Assembly: GCA_946479285.1 (NCBI GenBank) | Contig: CAMLFH010000001.1 | Coordinates: forward strand, 186,001-250,000 | Direction: 5' to 3' | Source of the DNA: an uncultured Flavobacteriales bacterium | Lineage (GTDB): Bacteria; Bacteroidota; Bacteroidia; Flavobacteriales; Crocinitomicaceae | DNA: 64,000 nucleotides | Part shown: positions 41,261-48,216 of the stretch, piece after piece | Position numbering within the stretch: position 1 is the first letter of the stretch | How the letters are laid out: every line of letters starts with the position of its first letter | Translations under genes and position numbers: made by a program | The notes under the pieces: generated by a model | Seen by the model: the letters and a program-made list of their open reading frames with translations, nothing else | Databases searched by the model: none | Told to the model about the DNA's origin: nothing

Positions 41261-42294
41261 TGGGACTTTCAAGCAGATATACCATTCGCAGGGAAGCATC
41301 GCCTGCTTTAATTCAATTATTGACGCAAACAACATTGGGTACAAACGGCGCGCGCTATAAACATTTAGATACGCCAACCCGGATTCTGGAAGCTGATAAT
41401 CCCTTGTTTATTTCATTGGAAAGAGACGGAAAAGTGCAGGGAAACCTGACGCTTTGTGACCGTGGAAAGCAATGGTATGTGCGTTATTTCGCATTTGCGA
41501 ACCAAAAACAGGCTTCCAAAAACGTGAACCGCGTGCCGAAAAGCAATTCGCGCCTGAAAATGGAAATGGCCAGTTTCTTTGATGAAATTTTTGACGGAAA
41601 ACTCGGAGATGCGCCGGATGCTTTTTACGCTTATATCGATCCGGCAAATGACCGGAGTAAATGGATGTCGGAACAATTCGGTTTCCGCACGGAAGCACAA
41701 TTAATCTCACAGTCTTTCAGTCGCACAAAACCGCGCTCAGTAGCTCATGTACGCGAGATAGAATCTGAAGAGGAAATCAACGCATGTTTGGCAAGAGTTT
41801 CCAATTCACACGCTTACTTTACCGAGCACCACGCGAAGAAAGGTCCGTTTTACGGATATTTCAATCAATCCGGGGAAATTACCGGGTTTGTGAAAGTCAC
41901 GAAAGCGAATTGGGTGATTGAACGCCTGCCCGGAATGCTGGGTGGTATTTTCACCAAACTGATTACCATCACTCCCGGGATCCGCCGCATTGTAAAACCA
42001 CAAAACCATAGTTTCCTGGTTCCGGAATCCCTTTGGATCAAAGACAATGATCCCGGAGTTTTATCTGCCTTATTGGAAGGAATCCTGGCTGCTGAAAAAG
42101 TAAATATGATGCTTTGGTTTGTAGACAGAAGAGAACCGCTTTGGAGAGAAAGCCGCCAATATGTGGATTGGGGATTATTTCACAAAATGACTCCGCAGCC
42201 AATCGTGGATGTGGTAGTTCTTCGCAAGAACCCTCTGAAAATGGACGAACTGCGCTCCAAGCCGATCTTTGTGGCAGGCTGGGATATGGTTTAA
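41260..42294 (+). CDS. GNAT-like N-acyltransferase family protein
   Basis: A 344-residue cytosolic protein. The region RDGKVQGNLTLCDRGKQWYVRYFAFANQ and MEMASFFDEIFDG, together with MSEQFGFRTEAQLIS, resembles the GNAT acetyl-CoA-binding fold with its typical WMxxxGF helix (moderate). A second half (EIESEEEINACLARVSNSHAYFTEHH...) could be a second degenerate GNAT domain. Its start overlaps the alcohol dehydrogenase stop, so the two are coexpressed; the joint role is unknown. Confidence 0.6.
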   Translation: MGLSSRYTIRREASPALIQLLTQTTLGTNGARYKHLDTPTRILEADNPLFISLERDGKVQGNLTLCDRGKQWYVRYFAFANQKQASKNVNRVPKSNSRLKMEMASFFDEIFDGKLGDAPDAFYAYIDPANDRSKWMSEQFGFRTEAQLISQSFSRTKPRSVAHVREIESEEEINACLARVSNSHAYFTEHHAKKGPFYGYFNQSGEITGFVKVTKANWVIERLPGMLGGIFTKLITITPGIRRIVKPQNHSFLVPESLWIKDNDPGVLSALLEGILAAEKVNMMLWFVDRREPLWRESRQYVDWGLFHKMTPQPIVDVVVLRKNPLKMDELRSKPIFVAGWDMV

Positions 42295-42352
42295 GCAGTA
42301 CATACCATTAACGATACTACAAATTTTTCCCATAAATGCGCAATTGATTTGC

Positions 42353-42422
42353 GCGCCTAATGCTTACGCTGATCGCGTGTCGCCAATAGCTTTAGCGATG
42401 GCACAAGCTTCAGCATAGGCGC
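42353..42422. repeat. imperfect inverted repeat next to the island edge
   Basis: GCGCCTAATGCT (about 42353-42364) pairs with AGCATAGGCGC (42412-42422) with one bulge; inside, TCGC and GCGA arms pair again. The right half matches the loop of the repeat at 6348-6365. It lies 50 bases outside the left inverted repeat of the 42.5-48 kb island. Confidence 0.5.
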
Positions 42423-42471
42423 ACCGGTCGCGCTTAACATTTTACCACATAGAACTAAGGCATCCGGTAGG

Positions 42472-42507
42472 GGGAGTTAATTACCTACATCAGGTAGCTA
42501 ATTTACA
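42472..42507. repeat. left 36-bp inverted repeat of the 5.6-kb island
   Basis: This sequence, which includes ACCTACATCAGGTAG, is the exact reverse complement of 48016-48051. It has an internal imperfect dyad (AATTACCT/AGGTAGCTAATT). Weaker matches continue outward on both sides (AAGGCA and TTTTACC). Confidence 0.85.
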
Positions 42508-42522
42508 GGGGATAAGTTGTTT

Positions 42523-43008
42523 TTACATTGAAGATTTGATGAATTTCCAAATATTGAAATTGAAAAAGAAATCCAAAATCCATGTGACTAAACTAATGGT
42601 TGCAACTACAATTGTAACGATCAACCACCAATGTCGCATGTTATCTCTTCGAATTTTCTTACGTTCAAGTTTTTCTTCTTTTGTTAGAGGAACTTTTGGA
42701 ACTTTAGGTTTTTTAATTGGTTTTGTCCAAGTTCCTCGGGATAATTGTCTTTTTCCTCTTTCTGTGATTTTATAGTAGTTGTAAATATCAGAATCTAATT
42801 CTGAAAGATGAAATTTATATGAGCCAAGATGGGAAAACATTTCTATTGCTCTTGCATTTACAAGTACACTTAGTATCTTGTCCAAATATTCTTCTTCCAT
42901 TGATAATTTAATTCTCATTATCATAGCACCTCGCTGAACGTTTTCGCTCTCTCGGTTATCTCTGAGATATTCTAAGACTCTAACTATTTCTTTACCGTGA
43001 TTATCCAT
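42523..43008 (-). CDS. winged-helix-like protein with C-terminal membrane anchor
   Basis: The 161-residue protein has an N-terminal region with the helix-turn-helix/wing-like layout (VRVLEYLRDNRES, EEEYLDKILSVLVNARAIEMF, YKITERGKRQLSRG), a basic Lys/Pro linker, and one C-terminal span (WWLIVTIVVATISLVTWILDFFF). A tail-anchored DNA- or protein-binding domain is the visible reading; no family recognised. It is the last gene of a probable four-gene minus-strand operon in the island. Confidence 0.65.
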   Translation of the reverse strand: MDNHGKEIVRVLEYLRDNRESENVQRGAMIMRIKLSMEEEYLDKILSVLVNARAIEMFSHLGSYKFHLSELDSDIYNYYKITERGKRQLSRGTWTKPIKKPKVPKVPLTKEEKLERKKIRRDNMRHWWLIVTIVVATISLVTWILDFFFNFNIWKFIKSSM

Positions 43009-43021
43009 GTCACTTTTAATA

Positions 43022-44071
43022 CTATTTTACTTTGCTTGGGGATAAACTAACAACATCATCCAGCTCATCTAATAATTCATCGTATTTATCGATTGCAACA
43101 TTTATATGATGGTTCAAGTAAATTCTCTCTTGTCTTATCAATCTTATATTCGTTGCACAGGCATGAATGTATCTGGATAATGCACTATAGGATTCATATG
43201 TCCTGAATTCAAAAATCAATGCATTCAGAGGCGTAAACAAATCTCTTTCCAATTCAAAAATATCAACGTTTGGTGAGCTATCAGGACCTAAATACTGATG
43301 CATTAATGCTGAAGATTGAACAAACTCTGGTATTGAGTTGTGCTTGCCGCTAGTCTTTTCTTCAAGCTCTATTTCCAAAGCTCCAAACGCTAAAAATAAT
43401 TCCTGATAGTTCTGATTAAACTCGACAAACTGAGCACTGGTTTCATTAAGAAATGAATCCATTTTTTTGAGGAAAGTTTCTTGGTTACTTGTAACGATTT
43501 CTATATATCCTAGGGCTGAGTTACATACTTTAAGTGCTTCTTTAAGTCTTTCTTTTCTTTTGTAGCTTTTCAGATTAATTTGGATTGCCTTTAAAAATTC
43601 ACCTTTATCTAGAGTTTTAAAGGCTTCACCTGACAACCCAGTAAATCTTACTGGATCAGAGATTGTAAACTCTTCCTCATTTTGATCCGAGATAAATTGA
43701 CGAAGCGCTTCAACTTGATTTTTCATTGGGCTCTGAAGTGAACTTATTTCAGCTTTCCATCTGCTATATGAGCGGTTAAGTTCATTCTTATTCGAGTAAT
43801 AAATAATTATATAGTTGATCACAAAACCAAACAAAAATGTTCCTATTGGTATTAACACGCCTGTTAAGGTGTCATTTGATTTGTCTTCAGAGATTACCAG
43901 GTTAACGGGGTTGTCTGAAGGTCTAATCACTACTGTATCAGGCAAATTTTTGAGAGTATCCGATTTTATGTGATTGCTATCAGGCTTGTCCTGGCTCCAA
44001 GTTGGATTGAGTATTAAAATGAGACATGTAGCAGCAAATACAATTGTGGTTTTAATTTTTTGGTTGGTCAT
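43022..44071 (-). CDS. membrane protein with long helical domain, unknown
   Basis: The 349-residue protein has a signal/anchor (TTIVFAATCLILILNPTW), a periplasmic stretch with Asp/Asn, a second span near residues 72-95 (LTGVLIPIGTFLFGFVINYIIIYY), then a mostly helical cytoplasmic domain rich in Leu/Glu (LQSPMKNQVEALRQFISDQNEEEF...). No family recognised. It ends 13 bases before the winged-helix gene, and its start overlaps the 44-residue gene by 20 bases. Confidence 0.65.
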   Translation of the reverse strand: MTNQKIKTTIVFAATCLILILNPTWSQDKPDSNHIKSDTLKNLPDTVVIRPSDNPVNLVISEDKSNDTLTGVLIPIGTFLFGFVINYIIIYYSNKNELNRSYSRWKAEISSLQSPMKNQVEALRQFISDQNEEEFTISDPVRFTGLSGEAFKTLDKGEFLKAIQINLKSYKRKERLKEALKVCNSALGYIEIVTSNQETFLKKMDSFLNETSAQFVEFNQNYQELFLAFGALEIELEEKTSGKHNSIPEFVQSSALMHQYLGPDSSPNVDIFELERDLFTPLNALIFEFRTYESYSALSRYIHACATNIRLIRQERIYLNHHINVAIDKYDELLDELDDVVSLSPSKVK

Positions 44072-44186
44072 TAAGATTCTGTTTAAAAAAATTTCTAATC
44101 TCCTCTCTTCTACGAAGTTTGGCTCTTCTGATGTAGTTAAAAGGAAACGGGATTATTTTGAATAGTATTCGTTCTTTAAGATTCAT
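44052..44186 (-). CDS. very small basic protein, 44 residues
   Basis: ATG at 44184-44186 and TAA at 44052-44054 enclose a strongly basic peptide with the core YIRRAKLRRREEIRNFFKQN. Its 3' end overlaps the start of the next gene by 20 bases and it begins 11 bases after the previous gene, as expected for an operon member. Coding status rests on this placement only. Confidence 0.45.
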   Translation of the reverse strand: MNLKERILFKIIPFPFNYIRRAKLRRREEIRNFFKQNLNDQPKN

Positions 44187-44197
44187 ATTAAATAGTA

Positions 44198-44443
44198 TTA
44201 GGTCGAATCTCTGTTGATTCGAAGACTTGAATTGTTATTATTCTCGTTACTTGTATTTTGACTAATTCCAGCACGAATGCGCTCAATCTCTATCTGTGCA
44301 TTAGTTGAAACTATAGTCTTTTTGAGATCATAGTGGCATATAATCCATCGTCTAATCAATAAAGCTAGGAAGGGGCTTCCAATAATTGCAAGTAGTTTTA
44401 AAATAAGGGTTAGAAAACCCGCAAGCCAGTTAACATCAATCAT
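44198..44443 (-). CDS. small membrane protein, 81 residues
   Basis: One strongly hydrophobic segment (LAGFLTLILKLLAIIGSPFLALLIRRW, residues 6-32) is followed by a basic helix and an Asn-rich tail. It is the first gene of the minus-strand group that continues to 42523. No family recognised. Confidence 0.6.
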   Translation of the reverse strand: MIDVNWLAGFLTLILKLLAIIGSPFLALLIRRWIICHYDLKKTIVSTNAQIEIERIRAGISQNTSNENNNNSSLRINRDST

Positions 44444-44748
44444 ACGAATAACAATTTAAATCTCCCCACAGATTTTGTTATTTGCATTTGATACATTACA
44501 TAACACAATCTAAAATATTCAACATGCCATTGGGGATTGATATGTTGAGTGCCAATTATAATTGGCTATAATCTAAATTCTCTCAGCGTTAACTGGAGGT
44601 GATGCTTACGCATCGAATAACGTTTCTATATGTCTGTATTTCTATATCTATGGAATGAAAGAGTTATCGAACTCTAACATTCTGATATAAAGTTAGAAAT
44701 AAATTTTTTGATGTGCAATTTGATAAGGTTTTTTTAATGGAAATAAAA
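44444..44748. other. intergenic stretch, about 300 bases, no gene seen
   Basis: AT-rich. It contains a short hairpin (GATGC-TTAC-GCATC near 44599-44612) but no ORF that I would call. It should include the promoter of the minus-strand group starting at 44443. Confidence 0.5.
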
Positions 44749-44774
44749 AAGCCAACGTAAAATCACGTTGGCTT
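44749..44774 (-). terminator. rho-independent terminator of the AlbA_2 gene
   Basis: AAGCCAACGT (44749-44758) and ACGTTGGCTT (44765-44774) form a perfect 10-bp stem with a 6-base loop; on the minus strand T-runs follow. Confidence 0.85.
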
Positions 44775-44793
44775 ACATTTGAGTTTCTATATA

Positions 44794-45735
44794 TTATTCC
44801 TCTATGTATTTTCTTACTTTATCCTGATAATACAGTTCTCCTTTTTTATTTTCTGTTGAGCTATTCTCCTTTTCAAGGAATTTTCCTTCAGCTGGATCAT
44901 AAATCCCTACAAATGAAGTTAGTTCAGCATCTCTACTCCAAGTCATTACAGAAATGTAGAATGGTAAATCAAAATGATGAATGACAAATTTTGGATTCAT
45001 AAACAGACCTTTCCAAAGAACTTGATCTGTTGTATAATTTACAATATGCATTCCTGCACTTTCAGACACCCCTTCACCTGCAGTAAATGAATTAACTGAC
45101 TCAATATTCATTAATTGCACAGTGTATGATACTTTCTCTGTTGGATAAGGTGAAATATTTCCAATAGTCATTACAAACATTTTAGACCTATCATTAATCT
45201 CATCAAGATTGAAGTTCAATCTTAGTTTTGGTTTTTGTCTTTTAAAGAATAATGCTTCAACAACTCCATGTGGAGCTGGTGCAGAATCCCTCTCTATTCG
45301 AATATAATATCTTCCATCACCTGTTTGATGAGGAGGAGTCATACTTTGAGGAACTTCTACAATAAAGTGGCTACCCTTATCCGTGTGGAATTCTTGTATT
45401 TTAATATTAGAAGGTGGAGGCGAAATATTACTTACAATTGACATCATGAGCCAATCTTTTCCACGAAAATTTGAAGGTGTCAATTCTCCTTTACATACAG
45501 TAACTTCTGTTTTTTTTGTTGGCTTTATTTTCTCTTCTAGCGGAGTTCCAATTATTAAAATTCCCCCTTGGGTATTTAAAAATGCACAAACTTCTTTGTA
45601 CACTCCATCTACTGATACTCCCCCAGATTTAAACTCCAAGATTGAAGATTCCTCTTGTCCTTCAGAGAAGAAACTTTGTAAATCTTCAAGCGTAACTTCA
45701 CTTATTTTTTTTCCAAATATTATTTCACTAAACAT
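44794..45735 (-). CDS. AlbA_2/Schlafen-like domain protein
   Basis: The 313-residue protein has an N-terminal AlbA_2-type domain: ESSILEFKSGGVSVDGVYKE (residues 29-48) followed by CAFLNTQGGILIIGTP (50-65), the EFK...FLNxxGG signature, and later GDGRYYIRIERDSAPA. Schlafen-group AlbA_2 domains bind nucleic acids or ATP and in some members cleave RNA; several occur in phage defence. The C-terminal half (from about residue 150) is beta-rich and unassigned. It stands alone with its own terminator inside the island. Confidence 0.8.
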   Translation of the reverse strand: MFSEIIFGKKISEVTLEDLQSFFSEGQEESSILEFKSGGVSVDGVYKEVCAFLNTQGGILIIGTPLEEKIKPTKKTEVTVCKGELTPSNFRGKDWLMMSIVSNISPPPSNIKIQEFHTDKGSHFIVEVPQSMTPPHQTGDGRYYIRIERDSAPAPHGVVEALFFKRQKPKLRLNFNLDEINDRSKMFVMTIGNISPYPTEKVSYTVQLMNIESVNSFTAGEGVSESAGMHIVNYTTDQVLWKGLFMNPKFVIHHFDLPFYISVMTWSRDAELTSFVGIYDPAEGKFLEKENSSTENKKGELYYQDKVRKYIEE

Positions 45736-45784
45736 TAATCAGTTTTTTATTTTTTAAACTATTTATAAGAATAAACAGTTGAGT

Positions 45785-46009
45785 ATGAAAGAGTGTTCCT
45801 TAATAGAGTCTTTACTTGGAATTCATCCCAATGAATATATTCATCTTTTATCAGAACAAAGGTTCATTCTTCTTGAAGAGCTTCATAAGCTAAGTGAAGA
45901 AGGATTAATTCCAAAAGAGAGATACATGAAAGTTTCAAAAGAAATCTCAGATATGGCATTCAAACTCATGCCGGATCTGTTTCCTTCTTTTCGGAAATAT
46001 CCTGAATAA
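45785..46009 (+). CDS. small helical protein, 74 residues
   Basis: ATG at 45785 (TTG two codons earlier is possible) opens a protein of mostly helical character (EYIHLLSEQRFILLEELHKLSEEGLIPKERYMKVSKEIS). No family recognised. It is divergent from the AlbA_2 gene, starting 49 bases from it, and its last 44 bases overlap the 3' end of the convergent 104-residue gene. Confidence 0.5.
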   Translation: MKECSLIESLLGIHPNEYIHLLSEQRFILLEELHKLSEEGLIPKERYMKVSKEISDMAFKLMPDLFPSFRKYPE

Positions 46010-46280
46010 CTAGAGTTCTAAATCGGAAGTTATCATAGAAATTGATATTCTCAGAAAATTGAACATTCTCATGTCGCTTATCTAGATCTTTAATAAAACT
46101 AAAAATAAGTGGCGCATCCCCTTCAAGAATTAGGATATTATCGGAATCATCCACTATTTTATTTAAATCATGAGCTGTAACAAGAAAATCATGGTTCTTT
46201 CTTGAAACGAATTCATCAATTTGATTTACGAATTTTTGAGATTGTTGCGGTGTTAGAAAAATATCGACTTTAATTTTCAT
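45966..46280 (-). CDS. hypothetical protein, 104 residues
   Basis: The protein shows alternating strands and helices (MKIKVDIFLTPQQSQKFVNQIDEFV; NILILEGDAPLIFSFIKDLDKR) and has no membrane segment. No family recognised. Its 3' end overlaps the 74-residue gene on the other strand, and its start lies 18 bases after the stop of the membrane-anchored gene upstream. Confidence 0.55.
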   Translation of the reverse strand: MKIKVDIFLTPQQSQKFVNQIDEFVSRKNHDFLVTAHDLNKIVDDSDNILILEGDAPLIFSFIKDLDKRHENVQFSENINFYDNFRFRTLVIQDISEKKETDPA

Positions 46281-46298
46281 GGTAAAGAGGTTTAAAAA

Positions 46299-46844
46299 TT
46301 AAGGTGTTGGTGACTCATATAACGGGCTGTTTTTTTCATATATAATAGGTCCAGGTGAATGCACAAAGTGCCCGTTTTCATGCCAAATGAATATTTCTTG
46401 AATAAACACTAGATTTTCTTCCGTTGCATAATCAACCCAAAGGACTTTTGTTTTAGGTAAAACATTACGAAACTCAATATGAAAATGCTGTTCTGTGCCA
46501 CTATTAGCAATACCAAATTTTGTTATTTGTTCATTTTGAACATTAGACCTATAGGATCGGACACTAGTTTGAGGATTTGTATTCTTAAATTTCAATCTTA
46601 ATATATTTCCATTTTGCTCATACTCCAAAACTGTTTCAATATGCGGTTTCTTAGAATCTCGATAACGATTTTCTGATACCCCCAACATTTTGGTTAATTG
46701 TTCAGACATCGAAACAAGGCTACTTATTTCAGTCTCTCTGGCCTTATCTCTCTTAAACAATAATACAAATGCTGTAATAGCACCTGGTACTGCGATTAAA
46801 GCAGCTGTAGCTTGGATCCAATCCGTTGTTGCAGTTAATAGCAT
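46299..46844 (-). CDS. membrane-anchored protein, unknown
   Basis: From ATG at 46842-46844 the product is 181 residues: one N-terminal span (DWIQATAALIAVPGAITAFVLLF) followed by a short helical linker and a beta-rich cytoplasmic domain (VLEYEQNGNILRLKFKNTNPQTSV...FHIEFRNVLPKTKVLWVDY). An upstream in-frame start at 46892 would add 16 residues with no signal. No family recognised. Confidence 0.6.
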   Translation of the reverse strand: MLLTATTDWIQATAALIAVPGAITAFVLLFKRDKARETEISSLVSMSEQLTKMLGVSENRYRDSKKPHIETVLEYEQNGNILRLKFKNTNPQTSVRSYRSNVQNEQITKFGIANSGTEQHFHIEFRNVLPKTKVLWVDYATEENLVFIQEIFIWHENGHFVHSPGPIIYEKNSPLYESPTP

Positions 46845-46848
46845 AGCT

Positions 46849-46956
46849 TTATATATTGGTGCTCGTTGAATAATAAGAATAACACCCAACAATTACAGGA
46901 TTGGAAAATAATGTGGGGGCAAGAACCAATAGGAGGTAAAAGAGATAGTTTCTCAT
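46849..46956 (-). CDS. possible 35-residue hydrophobic peptide
   Basis: A short frame starting at ATG 46954-46956 encodes MRNYLFYLLLVLAPTLFSNP followed by VIVGCYSYYSTSTNI. It is a signal-peptide-like hydrophobic peptide 4 bases upstream of the membrane-anchored gene. It could be a leader peptide or chance; kept at low confidence. Confidence 0.25.
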   Translation of the reverse strand: MRNYLFYLLLVLAPTLFSNPVIVGCYSYYSTSTNI

Positions 46957-47051
46957 GTGAATAGTCGTTTCAGTTGCGTCAAATTTAATTTTTAAATTGA
47001 TAATTTCAACAAATGCTTGATACTGAGTGAGAAGTTTTTTATTATTGATAT

Positions 47052-47933
47052 ATGAGTATTCCAAAAAATCATCATTATGTCACGCAATCTTTGAGTCAAA
47101 ACTTCATGTCCAACGGAGTGATGTTTAAGTGTAAGAAAGAAGATAAAACAGTCCGTAAAGTAAAATCAACAAGGAGTCTCTTTTCGCAAGATTATCTAAA
47201 CTCTAAAATCGGTAAGGATGGAAAGGTTGACCATATATCAGTGGAGTCAGAGTTAAATAAGAATTTTGAAACTAATTTTCCTAAATACGCCAATGTCATC
47301 ATTGATGCTGTTAATAGCATTGGGAAGGTGGTGTATTTCAATTTAATTGATGAAGCGATTGAATATATTGTTGGAATGGCTCTAATCGGTGAAGCAAGAC
47401 ATCCTCTAAGAATGAAAGAAGCTCATGATTCAATTCTTGGGAATTTTAAAATGATTGCAGATATCGCAATTCCAGATTTGAAAAGTGAAATCTATGAATA
47501 TCTCAATAAAGTAGATCCAGTCAATAACAAAACTCCTCTTGATTTTAATAAAGTCAAAAATAAAATCAGAGCGAGAATGGGAGAGGCTAAATTGGGGGTT
47601 ATGGTCGCTCCTGATGATCACTATTTCATCTTGCCTGACTGCAGTTCCGCTATTCAAAGATTTCCAGTAGCTCCTGACGTTATTGAGGGAGTAACTTATA
47701 TTAACCCTGCAATGGTTATTGGATCTGTGTTCATTCCAATCAATAGTAAGATTTTGGTATCTGCCACTTCCAGAAGTATTCTAGATGGAAAACTGAAACA
47801 GGAACCAACTACTTTTCATCGAATAGATGATAAGCTTGCAAAAGGATTTAATGAGATTCTTTATCATAAAGCGTACGAAGAGGTGGCATGCGAAAATAAA
47901 GAGTTTTTTGAAAGCTTCTTAACTACTGTATAA
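47052..47933 (+). CDS. DUF4238 domain protein
   Basis: The 293-residue protein begins with the DUF4238 signature KNHHYVTQSLSQNFM and VKSTRSLFSQDYLNSK. The later IDKAIEYIVGMALIG-like helix and YFILPDCSSAIQRFP segment also fit. DUF4238 proteins are uncharacterised but are often found in accessory and defence regions. It is the last gene before the right inverted repeat of the island and has its own terminator-like hairpin. Confidence 0.8.
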   Translation: MSIPKNHHYVTQSLSQNFMSNGVMFKCKKEDKTVRKVKSTRSLFSQDYLNSKIGKDGKVDHISVESELNKNFETNFPKYANVIIDAVNSIGKVVYFNLIDEAIEYIVGMALIGEARHPLRMKEAHDSILGNFKMIADIAIPDLKSEIYEYLNKVDPVNNKTPLDFNKVKNKIRARMGEAKLGVMVAPDDHYFILPDCSSAIQRFPVAPDVIEGVTYINPAMVIGSVFIPINSKILVSATSRSILDGKLKQEPTTFHRIDDKLAKGFNEILYHKAYEEVACENKEFFESFLTTV

Positions 47934-47969
47934 ATTGGATAAGGTTACTCACGATATTTGGTAAGTAAA

Positions 47970-48000
47970 AAACGCCTCATGCCATGATGAAGCGTTTTGT
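47970..48000 (+). terminator. terminator-like hairpin after the DUF4238 gene
   Basis: AAAACGCCTCAT pairs with ATGATGAAGCGTTTT with one mismatch and a short bulge; a TTTT run lies in the 3' arm. Confidence 0.55.
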
Positions 48001-48015
48001 GTCATTTAATTTGTA

Positions 48016-48051
48016 TGTAAATTAGCTACCTGATGTAGGTAATTAACTCCC
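48016..48051. repeat. right 36-bp inverted repeat of the 5.6-kb island
   Basis: Exact reverse complement of 42472-42507. The outward flank on this side (CTCCGGTAGGTGCCTTTTAA) partly matches the outward flank of the left copy, so the homologous arm may be about 55 bases or more with indels. Confidence 0.85.
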
Positions 48052-48166
48052 TCCGGTAGGTGCCTTTTAATTTGTGCATTTGCGGTAAAAGAATAGATCA
48101 TTTTTAGCAGTTGTTTCCCCAAAAAATCCTTAAATTCATTCCCAAACAAAATAAAGCATTCGTTTG

Positions 48167-48198
48167 TTTGTTAAGCAGGTAACGAAGGCGTAACTTTG
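48167..48198 (+). promoter_or_regulatory. dxs promoter
   Basis: TTTG at 48167-48170 and TAACTTTG at 48191-48198 match the Bacteroidota -33 and -7 elements exactly with a 20-base spacer, 18 bases upstream of the start codon. Confidence 0.7.
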
Positions 48199-48216
48199 TA
48201 GTTGAATTCTGATTTT

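Noticed and set aside
42353..42422. tRNA or small RNA gene beside the island as integration site
   Set aside because: The region folds into an imperfect hairpin but has no tRNA arms, and no integrase gene is present in or near the island.
43974..44165. Plus-strand 63-codon frame in the island
   Set aside because: It lies antisense to the better-supported minus-strand operon and its apparent hydrophobicity is the complement of the signal/anchor of the 349-residue protein.
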